Of a DNA stretch of 64,000 bases, positions 47,331-59,434 are shown in pieces. The stretch lies in assembly GCA_029718625.1 (NCBI GenBank), contig CM056380.1:47765576-47829575 (forward strand). The letters are read 5' to 3'. The notes under the pieces were generated by a model. That model searched no databases. It saw nothing but the letters and a program-made list of their open reading frames with translations, and was not told where the DNA came from. Position numbers and translations under genes: made by a program. The stretch is from Synaphobranchus kaupii. Lineage: Eukaryota; Chordata; Actinopteri; Anguilliformes; Synaphobranchidae. The number at the start of each line of letters is the position of its first letter. The stretch's first letter is position 1.

Positions 47331-48904
47331 ACACTGTACATTGTGACTATATCAGAACCTAAATTATGTTTAGATTATTTTGCTCCTGGTTTGAGCTCAC
47401 CAGCCAGGTTCTGTTGTCCAGTGAGTGGCAGAAAATGCTTTTGAAGCATTTCATATGAGGCTTAAACTGTGTAAGATTGTGAGCTGGCAAAAGGGCCCAT
47501 GTCAATTGCCCTTTTTCAAATTCCAACAAACTGGTTTGAAAGACAACAATGAACACAACTGCTGCCAAACAAATTAAATCAAGTACAAGGTAGATGCAAA
47601 CACAGGAAAGAAGTCAACACTTCATTTTTACATTGCCTTGACAAACATGCTTTCTTGCTGGTTTAATGAAGGCATCTTTTAGTTCTAATTAGACTGAATC
47701 TTTTGTTTTACCTTGATGCATGCGAAAATCATTGACAGCCATTTTCCCCAGGGCTGTATACACCTGCCAATTTTTTTTCTTTTCTTTTTTTTATGTCAGG
47801 CTTTAAGTATCCCTCCATTCTCAGGCAGAAGTGTCTTGCTCCAAGGTAAAGGAATTAAGTCCCATCCATTTACCATTTTTTTCTCTCTCTCTTTCTTCTG
47901 GCCAGTGAACAGAGATTAGTAAACAAAAGGACATTTAGCTTGTCTGCACGGAACAAGAGCCTGCTAAAAGAGATTAGGCCACCTCTGTCTTTCTGTGGGA
48001 AATGTAGTTCTCACTGACAGACTTCTGAGGGGCATGGGTGTGTTGCCTTTTGTAAACGGACACAAAAATGTAGTTCTGGAAAACAAGGAAAACAAGGTCA
48101 CCTCTCTGCAACGTGCAGCACCCCCACTACCCAAAATAAGCAACCAACATACAATAGGAATTGCCTGGATTATCTGTTATTCCCAAAATCTTGGCCAAAA
48201 GTCGGGCTGCACACTTCGGGCCCTCGTTATCATTATTAAGAAATAATTATCACTAACTCCTTCTTGAATTAATTCAATATTCCACTGTAAAGCACATATG
48301 TCATACATTTAATTGCTGCAAGTCAGATAAAAGTGAACATTAAATCAGCTTAATTAGAACACCGTGATTGTAATGTCCAAATCTGATTTGAATAAATTAT
48401 GACTAAAAGGTTACTTCTCCCCTGAGAATAAACCACTGCCTTTAGTCCATCTCTTCCCAATTAAGAAATATAATGGTTTACAATCTTCTATGCTATATGC
48501 TCTATGTTCAGTAATATGAGGACGTGCTATGTTTGTCCTGTTAAAATGTTGGTTATAATACATAGGGCAGTGTTCTTTGGTCTCAAAGAAATGCCATATC
48601 TGGGGGAAAAAACAATGCTTTGTTATATACATTTTTTATTTGGCAAATTCCCACGTCAATCCATTACTTTATATCTTCAAGAGATTTCAAGCTATTATAG
48701 GTCCGGCCAAATTCACTTCTACAGTTTTCAACCTTGGCATACTGTAACAATAATTACATGCCTCATAAAAGATTATTCTCCACTCACCAATAACGTTCTA
48801 AATGTATTAACATTATACAAACAATATCCAGACTTTCAAAATGGCACCTTAATTTATTCAGCATTGCCTACAGAATTCTGAAGGACAGAAAGAAAAAATA
48901 ACAA

Positions 48905-48910
<6 letters not shown>
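47331..48910. other. Gene-free stretch
   Basis: No gene supported. A 125-codon frame at 48504-48881 has no recognisable features and normal intergenic composition. Confidence 0.5.
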
Positions 48911-48954
<44 letters not shown>

Positions 48955-48956
48955 TG
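48911..48956. repeat. (GT)n microsatellite
   Basis: GT dinucleotide run, with a looser GT-rich tail to about 49030. Confidence 0.95.
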
Positions 48957-49785
48957 CACGCATGTTGCATGTGTGTGTGAATACATGTGTTAGTGTTTAC
49001 GTGTGAGAGAGTGAATATGCACATGTGTGTATATTATTTTTTTACCTCAAGGTCTTTTTGATCAGTCAGGATACTAACACACCTTGTATAGTGCTTAAGG
49101 ACACACCTTGTATAGTGCTTAATTTTGAAGTTAACTATGGCTGACATGGGTGCATTTGCCTGATGCCATTTTGTATCCACAGTGGCAGAGAATGTGTCCA
49201 GCCACATGTTTCTTTTGTCCGAGGGAAGCCAACAGCAATACGAAATACAGGAACAAGTTTAATATTGTCTTTCTTGATAATGCTTCACAATTAATCCCTG
49301 AAAACACAAAGATCTGCCTCAACAATTGCAACAGGTTTGACAGATGAGACAATACTGGGCCTTCAAAAAAATACATGCTCAGAGAGCACTGTTGCATTTC
49401 TTGGAGATCTACAGCATACCAACAGCTGCCTTTCAAACACTCTTTGATCAAGGCTAAAGCTGGAAAGGCTCTGGTTGCTAGGCAATGTCCTATTAAGCAA
49501 TAAACCAACATGTCAGCGCGATCTGAGCTATCTGCCCATCAGGACACATTTCATTCAACAGGAAAAAAGAAAGCATTTATAATAGTCAATTAAAATAGCC
49601 TGTTACAAGGTCAGAATTCAAAACAGCACTGTTAGGCCATACTACGTGCAAGTTTTGAGTGTTTCAACTTTTTAATCTCATTGAACAATACATACAGAAA
49701 TGGATGTATAAATATAATCCATCTAACACAGCTACTACTTAGAGATTCATAGTTCTTTTCTGCAGAACATTTAAATGCTAATATA
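48957..49785. other. Gene-free stretch
   Basis: A short direct repeat, ACACACCTTGTATAGTGCTTAA, occurs twice at about 49077 and 49102. No gene supported. Confidence 0.5.
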
Positions 49786-50475
49786 CAGTTAAAAGCCAAA
49801 GTATTGGGACAGTGACACATTTTTTGTTGTTTTGGATCCATTCTCCAGCACATTGGATTTGAAATGAAACAATGAATATTGTGTTAAAGTGCAGACTGTC
49901 ATCTTTAATTTGAGGGTATTTTGAGAGACAACAGCGACAGACTACCAATGCAAATTTCACACCTAGAATGGACTCTAGACCCTTTGTTAGCTTTCTTGTG
50001 CATGGACTAATGATGTAAAGGCACACATAAGAAATAGCTGAGTAGTCAATTGTCCAATTACCTTTGTTCCCCTAAAATGCGGGGGGGGGGGGGGGCTATG
50101 TATACACAGGGCTGTAATTCCTCAACAAATCACCTGATATGGATATAAATACTCTCAAATTAAAGCTGACGGTCTGCGCTGCTGGGGAGGGGGAGCAGCA
50201 CACACAACATTCACTCACATACTCATACCTATGGGTTATGTATTAGCCTAACCTGCATGTCTTTGGACTGTGGGAAGAAACCAGAGTACCCAGAGGGAGA
50301 ACACGCAAACTCCACACAGAAAGGCCCTCGGATTCAAACTCTGTACCTTCTTGCTGTGAGGCGACAGTCACTGCACCGCCTTCATATTCACTGCTTTATT
50401 TAAAAGCCAATGTGCTGAAGAACACAGCCAAAACAACAGCGTGTGTCACTGTCCCAATACTTTTACATTTGACTG
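49786..50475. mobile_element. Tc1/mariner-like MITE, interrupted
   Basis: Left end CAGTTAAAAGCCAAAGTATTGG with ACAGTGACAC; right end GTGTCACTGTCCCAATACTTTT..GACTG, an inverted pair. TA precedes the left end; the right flank has TG. A G15 run is at 50081-50095. A separate repeat (50185-50385) appears to have been inserted in it. No transposase frame. Fragments of the same family are duplicated at 17396-17818. Confidence 0.75.
50185..50385 (+). repeat. Interspersed repeat with CATGTCTTTGGACTGTGGG core
   Basis: It carries 'CCTGCATGTCTTTGGACTGT', 'GAACACGCAAACTCCACACAG' and 'CTTGCTGTGAGGCGACAGT', phrases found together in a widespread vertebrate and fish interspersed repeat (family knowledge; class not certain). 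It sits inside the Tc1-like MITE. Confidence 0.65.
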
Positions 50476-51451
50476 TGTGTATGAAATGCTGCAGAAATTT
50501 CAAAATTAAATGCTTTTATATAAAACGTTTCATAAAACATGCCATTTTTATGCCAAGAAAGCATTTCCAAAGACGGTATACAATGTACATACAGAATAAA
50601 AAACACATACTGTGCGCCAGTACATTATTTAATGGGTTATGTATACACACAAAAATACCATTAAAAAAACATGTTTTCCTGAAGTATTTTTGTTCAATAT
50701 ATGATCAATACAAAGACCTTTAATGTGTGTGGATTTTTTTTTTGTTGTTTTTTTTGGCACAGTTACTGCCCATAAAGGCAAATTTTAGACACCCAATCAA
50801 CCAGTGTAGTTATTGTGTGATAAGGTATGGCATAACCTGCCAATTGCAAAGCTCAATATATGGTACTCACGTCCACAGCCTGAATGTTATCTGGATTGTT
50901 GAACACTGCATTGTGATACCCACATGGACCTCAAATGTCTATGCCACTTGCCTCCCCCTAAAGTCACATAACTGAAAGAAAAAGGAACGTAATCACACAG
51001 AAAGTGAAACCCATAAAAGTGAAGCTGCTTAAACAGATCTGTTAAAAGATATGAAGAAATGAAATATCATGTTCCGCTATCTCCTCTGAATGGATACTGT
51101 AGCTGACATGGCCATGCGTCTCACTTGAGTAGAGCACAAAGCTTAGCAAAGCAGGGGGGACTGGCACGAGGTTTCAATACACGGTATCTTTTTTAATAAC
51201 TGCATGTGCTGATTAAATCTACTATTGGATTGGCACAAACCTGATGAGACGCACTAATATATAGAACAAGGAAAGTACAATAAAAAGCAATTAATCTCTC
51301 CCTTTGAGATCGATTTTGCTGGCTGGTGTGACAAGCACAATAAGATGCCAGGAGTAATCTTATGCTTTTTGTTTCAGCCAATAGAAATGGTTCAGAGAGA
51401 TGCACTGTAGCTGCAAACAAACACTAATATGATCTTCCAGTTTCCCCCACT
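50476..51451. other. Gene-free stretch
   Basis: No gene recognised. Confidence 0.5.
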
Positions 51452-52648
51452 CCACTGACTTATTTTCCCCACTCTGACTTATTTTCCCCACTCTGACTTA
51501 TTTTCCCCACACTGACTTATTTTCCCCACACTGACTTATTTTCCCCACACTGACTTATTTTCCCCACACTGACTTATTTTCCCCACTCTGACTTATTTTC
51601 CCCGCACTGACTTATTTTCCCCACACTGACTTATTTTCCCCACACTGACTTCTTTTCCCCACACTGACTTCTTTTCCCCACACTGACTTATTTTCCCCAC
51701 ACTGACTTATTTTCCCCACACTGACTTCTTTTCCCCGCACTGACTTATTTTCCCCACACTGACTTATTTTCCCCACACTGACTTATTTTCCCCACACTGA
51801 CTTATTTTCCCCACACTGACTTATTTTCCCCACACTGACTTCTTTTCCCCACACTGACTTATTTTCCCCACACTGACTTATTTTCCCCACACTGACTTAT
51901 TTTCCCCACACTGACTTATTTTCCCCGCACTGACTTATTTTCCCCACTCTGACTTATTTTCCCCACTCTGACTTCTTTTCCCCACACTGACTTCTTTTCC
52001 CCACACTGACTTATTTTCCCCACACTGACTTATTTTCCCCACACTGACTTATTTTCCCCACACTGACTTATTTTCCCCACACTGACTTATTTTCCCCACA
52101 CTGACTTCTTTTCCCCACACTGACTTATTTTCCCCACACTGACTTATTTTCCCCACACTGACTTATTTTCCCCACACTGACTTATTTTCCCCACACTGAC
52201 TTCTTTTCCCCACACTGACTTATTTTCCCCACACTGACTTATTTTCCCCACACTGACTTATTTTCCCCACACTGACTTATTTTCCCCACACTGACTTATT
52301 TTCCCCACACTGACTTCTTTTCCCCACACTGACTTATTTTCCCCAAACTGACTTCTTTTCCCCACACTGACTTCTTTTCCCCACACTGACTTCTTTTCCC
52401 CACACTGACTTCTTTTCCCCACACTGACTTATTTTCCCCACACTGACTTATTTTCCCCACACTGACTTATTTTCCCCGCACTGACTTATTTTCCCCACAC
52501 TGACTTATTTTCCCCACACTGACTTATTTTCCCCACACTGACTTCTTTTCCCCACACTGACTTATTTTCCCCACACTGACTTCTTTTCCCCACACTGACT
52601 TATTTTCCCCACACTGACTTATTTTCCCCACACTGACTTATTTTCCCC
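51452..52648. repeat. 19-bp satellite/minisatellite, 63 units
   Basis: Sixty-three consecutive units of consensus ACACTGACTTATTTTCCCC, all 19 bases long with no insertion or deletion. Variation is restricted to a few positions: TTATTTT against TTCTTTT (15 units have C: numbers 11, 12, 15, 21, 28, 29, 35, 40, 46, 48-51, 58 and 60) and ACAC against ACTC, GCAC or AAAC at the unit start. There are no spacers, so it is not a CRISPR. One strand is pyrimidine-rich. Confidence 0.98.
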
Positions 52649-53148
52649 AGAAAACCAGACTGAATTACACCAGAAATCCTGGGATCCCAGGCCACAAGCT
52701 TAAACCCTGTTTCAAACATGTAATTCTAGACTTGTGTTCTTGTAATGATACATCCTAATGGCCTGTACTTTCAATCCACTTTGACCTTTTGCTGCATCAC
52801 TACAAATATACCTGTATCTATGTCATAATATTTGCAATGTACAATTGTATTGTAGCTGCAAAGTGCTTGCTGTGATACACTTACTACATTACATTATCAA
52901 TTTTCTTAATAGATTATGCTATCCATAGTAGCTCAACTTTTCACACATAGGACCTACTGGTGATACTGGGTCATTTAGATGTAGTTATGAACTGAAATGC
53001 ACTATAACAGGTTCTTATTGAAGAATAGAATCTTCCGGCATCAGCTGCTACTCAAACTTTCACAAGTGCATTATTGCACATTTATTTCCTGAGGATTTTA
53101 AACTCAGGAAATGCGTAGCTTGAACATACTTTGTATTCATGAATCAGC

Positions 53149-53188
<40 letters not shown>

Positions 53189-54893
53189 TGCAAAGTTTGG
53201 TTTGGGGGGGGTGGCGTCTACTTGCTGTGTGCTGGCTAAGTAAAAACCAAACACTTTCCATTGATTTTGTGTTCAAATATGTATTACTTTTCATCCAGAA
53301 TCTTTGAAATTAATTTCATGCCCATGGTAGATATATCATTTTCAAACTGAAAGCACTGCGTGCCCTGGAGAATTTAAATGATGACCCTGATGGTATGGCA
53401 CGGGAAGCATTAATGCAGGTTATCCTGCTGGCTCTCTCTGTTCCCCTGAGACATACGGCACTGTACTTCCACATTCATTCTTCCGCACACAGTAAGAAAT
53501 CAATGTAGAATACCCATCAGATATCACCTCATCACAAGTGGTTACAAGTCAGAGATCAGATTCAATATTTAAGACAACTGATTTCAGTCCTGGAGCAAGA
53601 TTACATCAAATATGGTCACAAATGTGCTCATAACGCCTTTATATAGCATGTATAAAACCTTCATAAACACATAATATGGCATAATAAATCATACATAAGC
53701 AAATGACAGGCTTTATAATGGGTGACATACCTTAGTATGCAACATAGCAAACAATGTCACCTTTTTAATGACTAAATATTATAAAGGGTGATATAAAACG
53801 TGCTTACATAGGATGTTAAAAATCTTTATCCATCCGCTTTAAATAATACCGCAACCCCAGTTATAATAAAGGTTTGTGCATGTTTTTCTGGCTCCTATGT
53901 AAAGGGACACAAATGGTATCTTAAGGGGATTACTCAATTAAAGCATGAAGCAGAACCCTATAATATCCCAGGAATTTGTCATGTGCTGTTTGTTAATTAA
54001 CAAACCACACGTATGACCAGCTACTGTGTTTGGTGAGGACTGGAAGCCAATATAACTTTCCAACATTCTCTTTCCAGAATCTGCTTATGCTAGGTTTGGG
54101 TAGAAACCGATATGAAGAGATGGCGACCAGTGATGCTATATAAGAAAGGCATGCGCAGCTGAAATACGGACATTTTGTCTGGGCCAGACCATCAATGCAC
54201 GGGAAGGGGCTTTTTCTACGGAACCTCCCATGGTTGAGTCATTTCCCCACCTTTCCAAGGATTGCAATGGTTTTTCCTCCGCTCGTGATTTGCAATTTCC
54301 CTATTAGCCAACAAGTAGCTCGACTGGGATAATGCCTCATGGGCTCCAAATGTTCCAAAACACGTCATTTGTTTTCCCCTCACTAAAAAAACGACTGTGC
54401 GCTTAGAACAGCATCAGTACGTGGGTGCTATTTTTCTCTCTCTCTTTCTTGGTTGCATATTCATTTTGGTATGCATCAGTGACTAGATATGCATGCATAC
54501 ATTACATTTCTTGAATTTCAGATGTGGGCATGTGGCTTTGTGGATGTGGGGGTCATGTGGGTGGGTGACTATATGAAAAAGTTGCCACAGTGAGCGAGCG
54601 AGTGGGTATTTCAGTGTGTCGGCATGGGAACCTATGAGTGTGAGTGCAGTTTAAGCCAAGTTTACTGATTGCCACGTGGAAATATGCACCGTGTAATTAG
54701 CATTCCTTGGTACAGTTTAAAAATCCCGCCTCCACACTTAGCCAAAGAGTGGCATTCTGGTGCAAAAAGGCACCTGTGCGTCACCAGGGGGTTGCTACGC
54801 GTTGGTGGTGGTTGAGGTGTTTGGCCTCCCTTCATCGTGCCACACTTTGAGATTCTGAGATGAAAGGTCCGATATATGTGCACTGTTTTAAAC
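52649..54893. other. Gene-free stretch
   Basis: No gene supported. A (GT)n tract lies at 53151-53184. A part at 53630-53830 has several CATAA/TATAAA phrases reminiscent of the arms of the 20143 element, but no clear boundaries. Confidence 0.5.
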
Positions 54894-55080
54894 CAGGGGT
54901 GTACACCCCTGGTCCTGGAGAGCCCTTGGACCTGCTGGATTTAATGTTACTCAGCGCTTCATCGATCAAATGAAGCAGCTGATTACACAGTTAGCTCACC
55001 TCACCTGGTTCCTTGGGTCTGAATTTGTTGCCGATTTTACGGTTAAAACAACAAGGGGCAGACCCTGTTGACTACCAGAT
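54894..55080. mobile_element. CAGGGGT-family MITE with decayed right end
   Basis: Left end CAGGGGTGTACACCCCTGGTCC with GGACCTGCTGG. The middle, 'AGCTCACCTCACCTGGTT', equals the interior of 43296-43501. The right inverted end is mutated (GGGGCAGACCCTGTTGACTACCAGATCC). Confidence 0.75.
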
Positions 55081-55443
55081 CCATATCATGGGATGGGGAG
55101 GGGGGGATTATTTAAACTACAACCCCAGCCCCATGTAAGTGGAAGACACAAGACACAGTGGGCATTTGGCTGTCTGACAGACGTGAATAAACTACTGTAC
55201 AGAGAAGTGTAGTACTTGAGACCTTATGGCCTAGAGTTTCTATCACAAGTAAAAAAAAACGAGTAAAAGTACAGTATGCAGTTTCCAACCAACAACAGTA
55301 ATGCAGTGAATGTAAAGTGAGAACATTTCAGTTATAAAACCATTACGTGGGCGGTAGACATGCACCTTGTCTCATGAGGCGATAGATCAATTTGTTGTTC
55401 TTTTATATTCATATGTAATTTAAAATAAAACAGCCAAAATATA

Positions 55444-55984
55444 CACTGCCTGGCCAAAAAAAAAGTCGCACTCTAATATTTCGTTGGACCGCCTTTAACT
55501 TTGATTACGGCACGCATTCGTCGTGGCATTGTTTCAACAACCTTATGCAACGTCACAACATTTATTTCCATCCAGAGTTGCATTCATTTTTGGCCGAGAT
55601 CTTGTATTGACGACAGGAGAGTCGAACCATTCCGTAAAGTCTTCTCCAGCACATCCCAAAGACTTTCAATGGGGTTAAGGTCAGGACTCTGGTGGCCAAT
55701 TCATGTGTGAAAATGATTCCTCATGCTCCCTGAACCACTCAAACCACAATCTGAGCCGATGAATCTTGGCATTGTCGTCCTGGATTATGACCATTGATAG
55801 GATAACCTGGTCATTCAGTACATTCACCTACTCAGCTGACTTCATTTTATTGCTGGATAACATTGCTGAGCCTAGACCTGACCAATTGAAGCAACCCCAG
55901 ATCATAACACTGCCTCCAGAGGCTTGCACAGTGGGCACTATGCATGATGGGTGCAACGGCAACTTTTTTTTTGGCCAGGCAGTG
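55444..55984 (-). mobile_element. Tc1-like deletion derivative with transposase remnant
   Basis: Inverted ends CACTGCCTGGCCAAAAAAAAAGT and its complement at 55962-55984; TA flanks both sides (55442-55443 and 55985-55986), the Tc1/mariner target duplication. On the minus strand the interior encodes pieces of a Tc1 transposase: ASGGSVMIWGCFNWSG (about 55925-55878) and, in another frame, [19 protein letters not shown] (about 55690-55634), which includes the Glu of the DD34E triad. The N-terminal DNA-binding part is missing and the frame is broken, so it is non-autonomous. Confidence 0.9.
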
Positions 55985-55986
55985 TA

Positions 55987-56223
55987 TAACCCTGCACATA
56001 AAAAGTTCTCCATCATTAGCATCCACAGTACAACACACCTCATAGATTATTGAATATGATTGTCTCTCTGTGGCCTTGACGCCCACAGTAGAATCTGAAT
56101 CTCTTTATTTGACCTTTTTTTACACAGAAAAGATGGAGAAAAACAAATATAGGAAGATGAAACTTTCATGCCAAATAGTGCAGTAAAATAATGGATATTG
56201 TGTTCAGTGAACAGAGAGTGACC
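55987..56223. other. Short gene-free spacer
   Basis: No feature seen between the Tc1-like derivative and the next element. Confidence 0.5.
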
Positions 56224-56231
56224 CTTTATGT

Positions 56232-56964
56232 CAACCTGATCTCATGTGAATTCGGCAATATGTACCGATTGTTAGTGTCTCAAAAAACGGTACCTGTTTC
56301 CGAATTTTGCACAAGCGCCCCCTGAGCCTGTACTGGGAACTACTGACTAATGCTCAGTTGTAGACTGTAAGGAGATTTCGTGAAAGATACATAATGCGAG
56401 AGAAGCTTGTGATAGAAAAATATAGTTGTGCAAATATAGATTCTTTAAATCTTAACAGTTCGGCCATGAGCCCGAGTTACGTGAACTCCTATGAGGTTAT
56501 GTTTAGGGGTTGGGCGGGACCCTGGGACATTTTTTTACTTTTATTTTATTTTTTTAATAATTTTTTTATTTTTTATAATTTATTTTATTTCAAAATTGTT
56601 GGTAACAATATGGTAGCAAAAAGGGACACTATCTTAACAGTTCGGGCATGAGCCCGAGTTACGTGAACTCCTGTGAGGTTATGTTTAGGGGTTGTGGGTG
56701 GGGTACGGGAATCACGAAAAAAAAAGAAAAACAATTTTTGCCAAGAAAAAATTTTTGACAAAAAAGCCTTGCCAAGAAAAGCAGTGGGACGCGTGACGTC
56801 ATATACTACTACCCTCACACGTGATGTTTTCGGCCTATCACAGCCTTTAGTCAGTAGTTCCCAGTACAGGCTCAGGAGGCGCTTGTGCAAAATTCGGAAA
56901 CAGGTACCGTTTTTTGAGACACTAACAATCGGTACATATTGCCGAATTTCATGAGATCAGGCTC
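56232..56964. mobile_element. AACCTGATCTCATG long-TIR element, copy B (733 bp)
   Basis: Same ~85-bp inverted ends as copy A at 41915-42403. Flanked by CTTTATGT at 56224-56231 and 56965-56972. It is longer than copy A because a segment ('TTAACAGTTCGG.CATGAGCCCG' to 'GTTATGTTTAGGGGTTG') is present twice (about 56450-56510 and 56635-56695), separated by about 120 bases of A/T-rich filler. No coding frame. Confidence 0.88.
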
Positions 56965-57102
56965 CTTTATGTACACTGCGCAGTGTATTATGCAGTGTAT
57001 TATACCTCAGACGAATTCATCATTGAAATACATGTTGCAGAGTGCTAATGCTAATTCCATACACACATCCACAGAAAAAACACATATAATATATACTATA
57101 TA

Positions 57103-57445
57103 CATGAGAGAGAGAGAGAGAGAGAGATAGAGAGAGACTTTTGATGTTCCTTTATTGAAACACAAAACCTTGCCCCACAATTACCCTAAAACATACCCCT
57201 CTCCCCTATTTACAAAGCCAAAAAACCCCACCCCACCCTCCCTCCAAAATAATAAAAATAAATGCAGTCATGCTCAACTTAAACACGTATCCATCTCTTC
57301 TTCATTAACCACACAAACAGCCCCCCCAATACACCACATTCTTTTAAACGCCCCCCCCCCCCCCCCCCCAGAGTCGACATGTGCCAACCAAACCGTAGTC
57401 GCCACCGCTCCATGCAAAACCCTCCACTGCAGATCCCCAGTCCTC
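57103..57445 (-). pseudogene. Tx1/L1-like LINE ORF2 end with (GA)n tail
   Basis: On the minus strand 57440-57370 translates to a segment containing LQWRVLHGAVATTVW, a conserved piece near the C-terminus of Tx1/L1-like LINE ORF2 (family knowledge). A C19 run on the plus strand (57351-57369) breaks the frame. The 3' end (about 57137, minus strand ...TTTCAATAAAGGAACATC) is followed by a (GA)n tract at 57103-57136, which may be the element's simple-repeat tail. 5'-truncated and inactive. Confidence 0.65.
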
Positions 57446-58031
57446 TTAGGGAGAGGGAGAGGGAAAGAGAGAGAAAGATTTCAGACTGTTGAAAGAACGT
57501 GATATAGATCTGATAGCTTTTTGTGATGGTCTGTGTTCTGCCGGAATTCCAGCTTGGTTTTGTCAACATGATTAATTATCATGTCTAGTTTTCCTTGCTG
57601 ATTCCTTTATGAACTTGCCTTGCTTACAGTTTTATTAATAACTATGTGCTAACCTTCAAATTCCCTAAGAAGCCAAGGTCAAAATATTTGTTGTACATTC
57701 CTTTTAATTTGTGCTACCAAATTGCTACTTCAGTCTCTCAATTCAATTACCCAAAACCCTGAATTTACTAACTGATACGCTCAAATTGCTAATTTTCGTT
57801 TTTTAACTTCTTTCTATTTTCCAAACATTGTATGCAATCACAATCACATGCATTCTATATATCATTTGTCATCATGGCAGGAAAATTACAGCATTGTCAG
57901 ACTATTCAGTTCCTTCATTACAAATTGCCTGTTCCACCCAAAAATAAATAAATTAATCAAATAAAAAGAGAAAGCAACAGTAGCTAGATGCATGGAGAGA
58001 ACTTCATTCCAATATAGATAGTGACAATAAT
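57446..58031. other. Gene-free stretch next to element 2
   Basis: No gene recognised. The last five bases, ATAAT (58027-58031), are the expected left copy of the target duplication of element 2; the partner is outside the window. Confidence 0.6.
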
Positions 58032-58201
58032 TGTTACGTATCTGTTTACGGGACGAACCCAAGTGCAACGACCAGGAGACAGATTTCACAAAAGGGGTGT
58101 ATTTAATAAATTAAGTGTTGGGGTAGTCCCAACACTGTACAGGAAAGGCAACACACACAGTAATACAAGGTCTTGCGCCTGGAAGCCCGGGGCGGGCTGC
58201 T

Positions 58202-58480
58202 CCAAGCCGGAGCTGGACTGGAGGTTCTGGAACGGGCTGTTCCAAACCGGAACTGGACTGGACTGGAACTGGACCGGGTGGTCCACACGGGAATCAGGTA
58301 CTGGAACGGATGTCCCAAACCGGAACTGGACTGGACTGAACTGGACCGGGAGGTCCACACGGGAATCAGGTACTGGAACGGAATGTCCCAAACCGGAACT
58401 GGACTGGACTGGAACTGGACCGGGAGGTCCACACGGGAATCGGGTACTGGAACGGAATGTCCCAAACCGGAACTGGACTT
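58202..58480. repeat. Minisatellite in LTR of element 2 (73-bp units)
   Basis: Units start CCAAACCGG at 58242, 58315, 58388 and 58462 (periods 73, 73, 74), preceded by a shortened unit at 58202. The core GGAACTGGACTGGA is shared with the 95-bp array of element 1, but the units have been reorganised. Confidence 0.92.
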
Positions 58481-59118
58481 TGAGCGAGTCGCTTGTACAA
58501 CTCACGCCAGGACTGGACTGGAACTGGCAGGGGAGCGACTCACTACGGCAGGGCAGGACTGGACCGGGCTGACTGCACCGGTATAGAAAAACAAAACAAC
58601 AGAGGAGGGTTAGTGCAAGGGTAGGCACGGGAAAGACCGGGAGGTTCTCACGGAGGTGATGGGTTTGGAAGTCGGGAGGTTTTGCGGTAGCACGGCAGGA
58701 CAGAGTGGTGTGGCGTAGCGGCGGTAGGTCCGGAGGTAGCTGACTGTCTCCAGAGCTCCAGGAGCCGGCGCCGAAGAACTGGGTGGTCTCTTCGGTCGGA
58801 CAGGAACAACTGGAGGGTAGCCAGGTAGCGAATCACCCCGGAGCCTACACGCGCTGGAGGTGGAGGTACCGCAACACACACAACAAACACGGGGAACACG
58901 AACACTGCCACGGGAGATCGGGTGCAGGGTTAGATGGAGGAGAAGGGAAACAAGTTAGCTACACAATTATGACAGGAAATTGTGCGGGAGGTAAACTACC
59001 AATCCGTAGCTTTGCGAGGAACTATACGCTGCACGGGAAACACATTCCACAACTACGCGAATAGTTTAAGCAGGGAGACCAGATAACGAGTCAAGCACTA
59101 CACCAAGTGATGATAGTT

Positions 59119-59160
59119 AACGAACTGGCGCCGACTGGCAGCCAGCCGAAAGACTATATA
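59119..59160 (-). promoter_or_regulatory. LTR core promoter and predicted RNA start, element 2
   Basis: TATATA (59155-59160) lies about 31 bases upstream of GCCAGTTCGTT (minus strand, 59129-59119), the exact complement of the primer binding site at 63743-63753. The same relation holds in element 1. Confidence 0.72.
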
Positions 59161-59419
59161 GAGCTAACTAACGAGACAAAATACGATACAGGTGTGAACA
59201 TAAACCGGGAGTGATTACAAGACACCAGGTGAGGAAATGCATGCAACGAGGGGGAGGGAGTGAAAGGCGGAAGTAAGACAAAACAACCAGACGAACAAGA
59301 CAGGGAAGGACACGCCTAGTCCGCGGCAGCGGGGAAAACACGGACAAAGGGATCCAACATGACACGGAGGGAAAACAGGAAAACACGGAAAACGGACAGG
59401 AAGGGAGCGGAACATTACA

Positions 59420-59434
59420 GTACCCCCCCCCTCA
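59420..59434 (-). other. Polypurine tract joined to pol stop codon, element 2
   Basis: In element orientation TGA (59434-59432) is followed by nine G, TAC, and the LTR start TGTAATG. Plus-strand primer for reverse transcription; two G longer than in element 1. Confidence 0.85.

Larger units (their letters stand above)
58032..59419 (-). repeat. 3' LTR, element 2 (1388 bp)
   Basis: TG...CA ends (TGTAATGTTCCGC at 59419; ...ATACGTAACA at 58032). Contains a TATATA box (59155-59160), the predicted RNA start near 59129, a 73-bp minisatellite (58242-58480), and an ATTAAA-type polyadenylation signal (plus-strand TTTAAT at 58102-58107). Confidence 0.93.

Noticed and set aside
48504..48881. 125-codon plus frame
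   Set aside because: Unremarkable composition and no recognisable domain; not enough for a gene call.
51452..52648. Possible CRISPR-like array
   Set aside because: Units are contiguous 19-mers with no unique spacers, in a vertebrate context. It is a satellite.
55828..56043. Functional transposase gene
   Set aside because: Only short pieces of a Tc1 transposase remain, in different frames, and the N-terminal part is missing.
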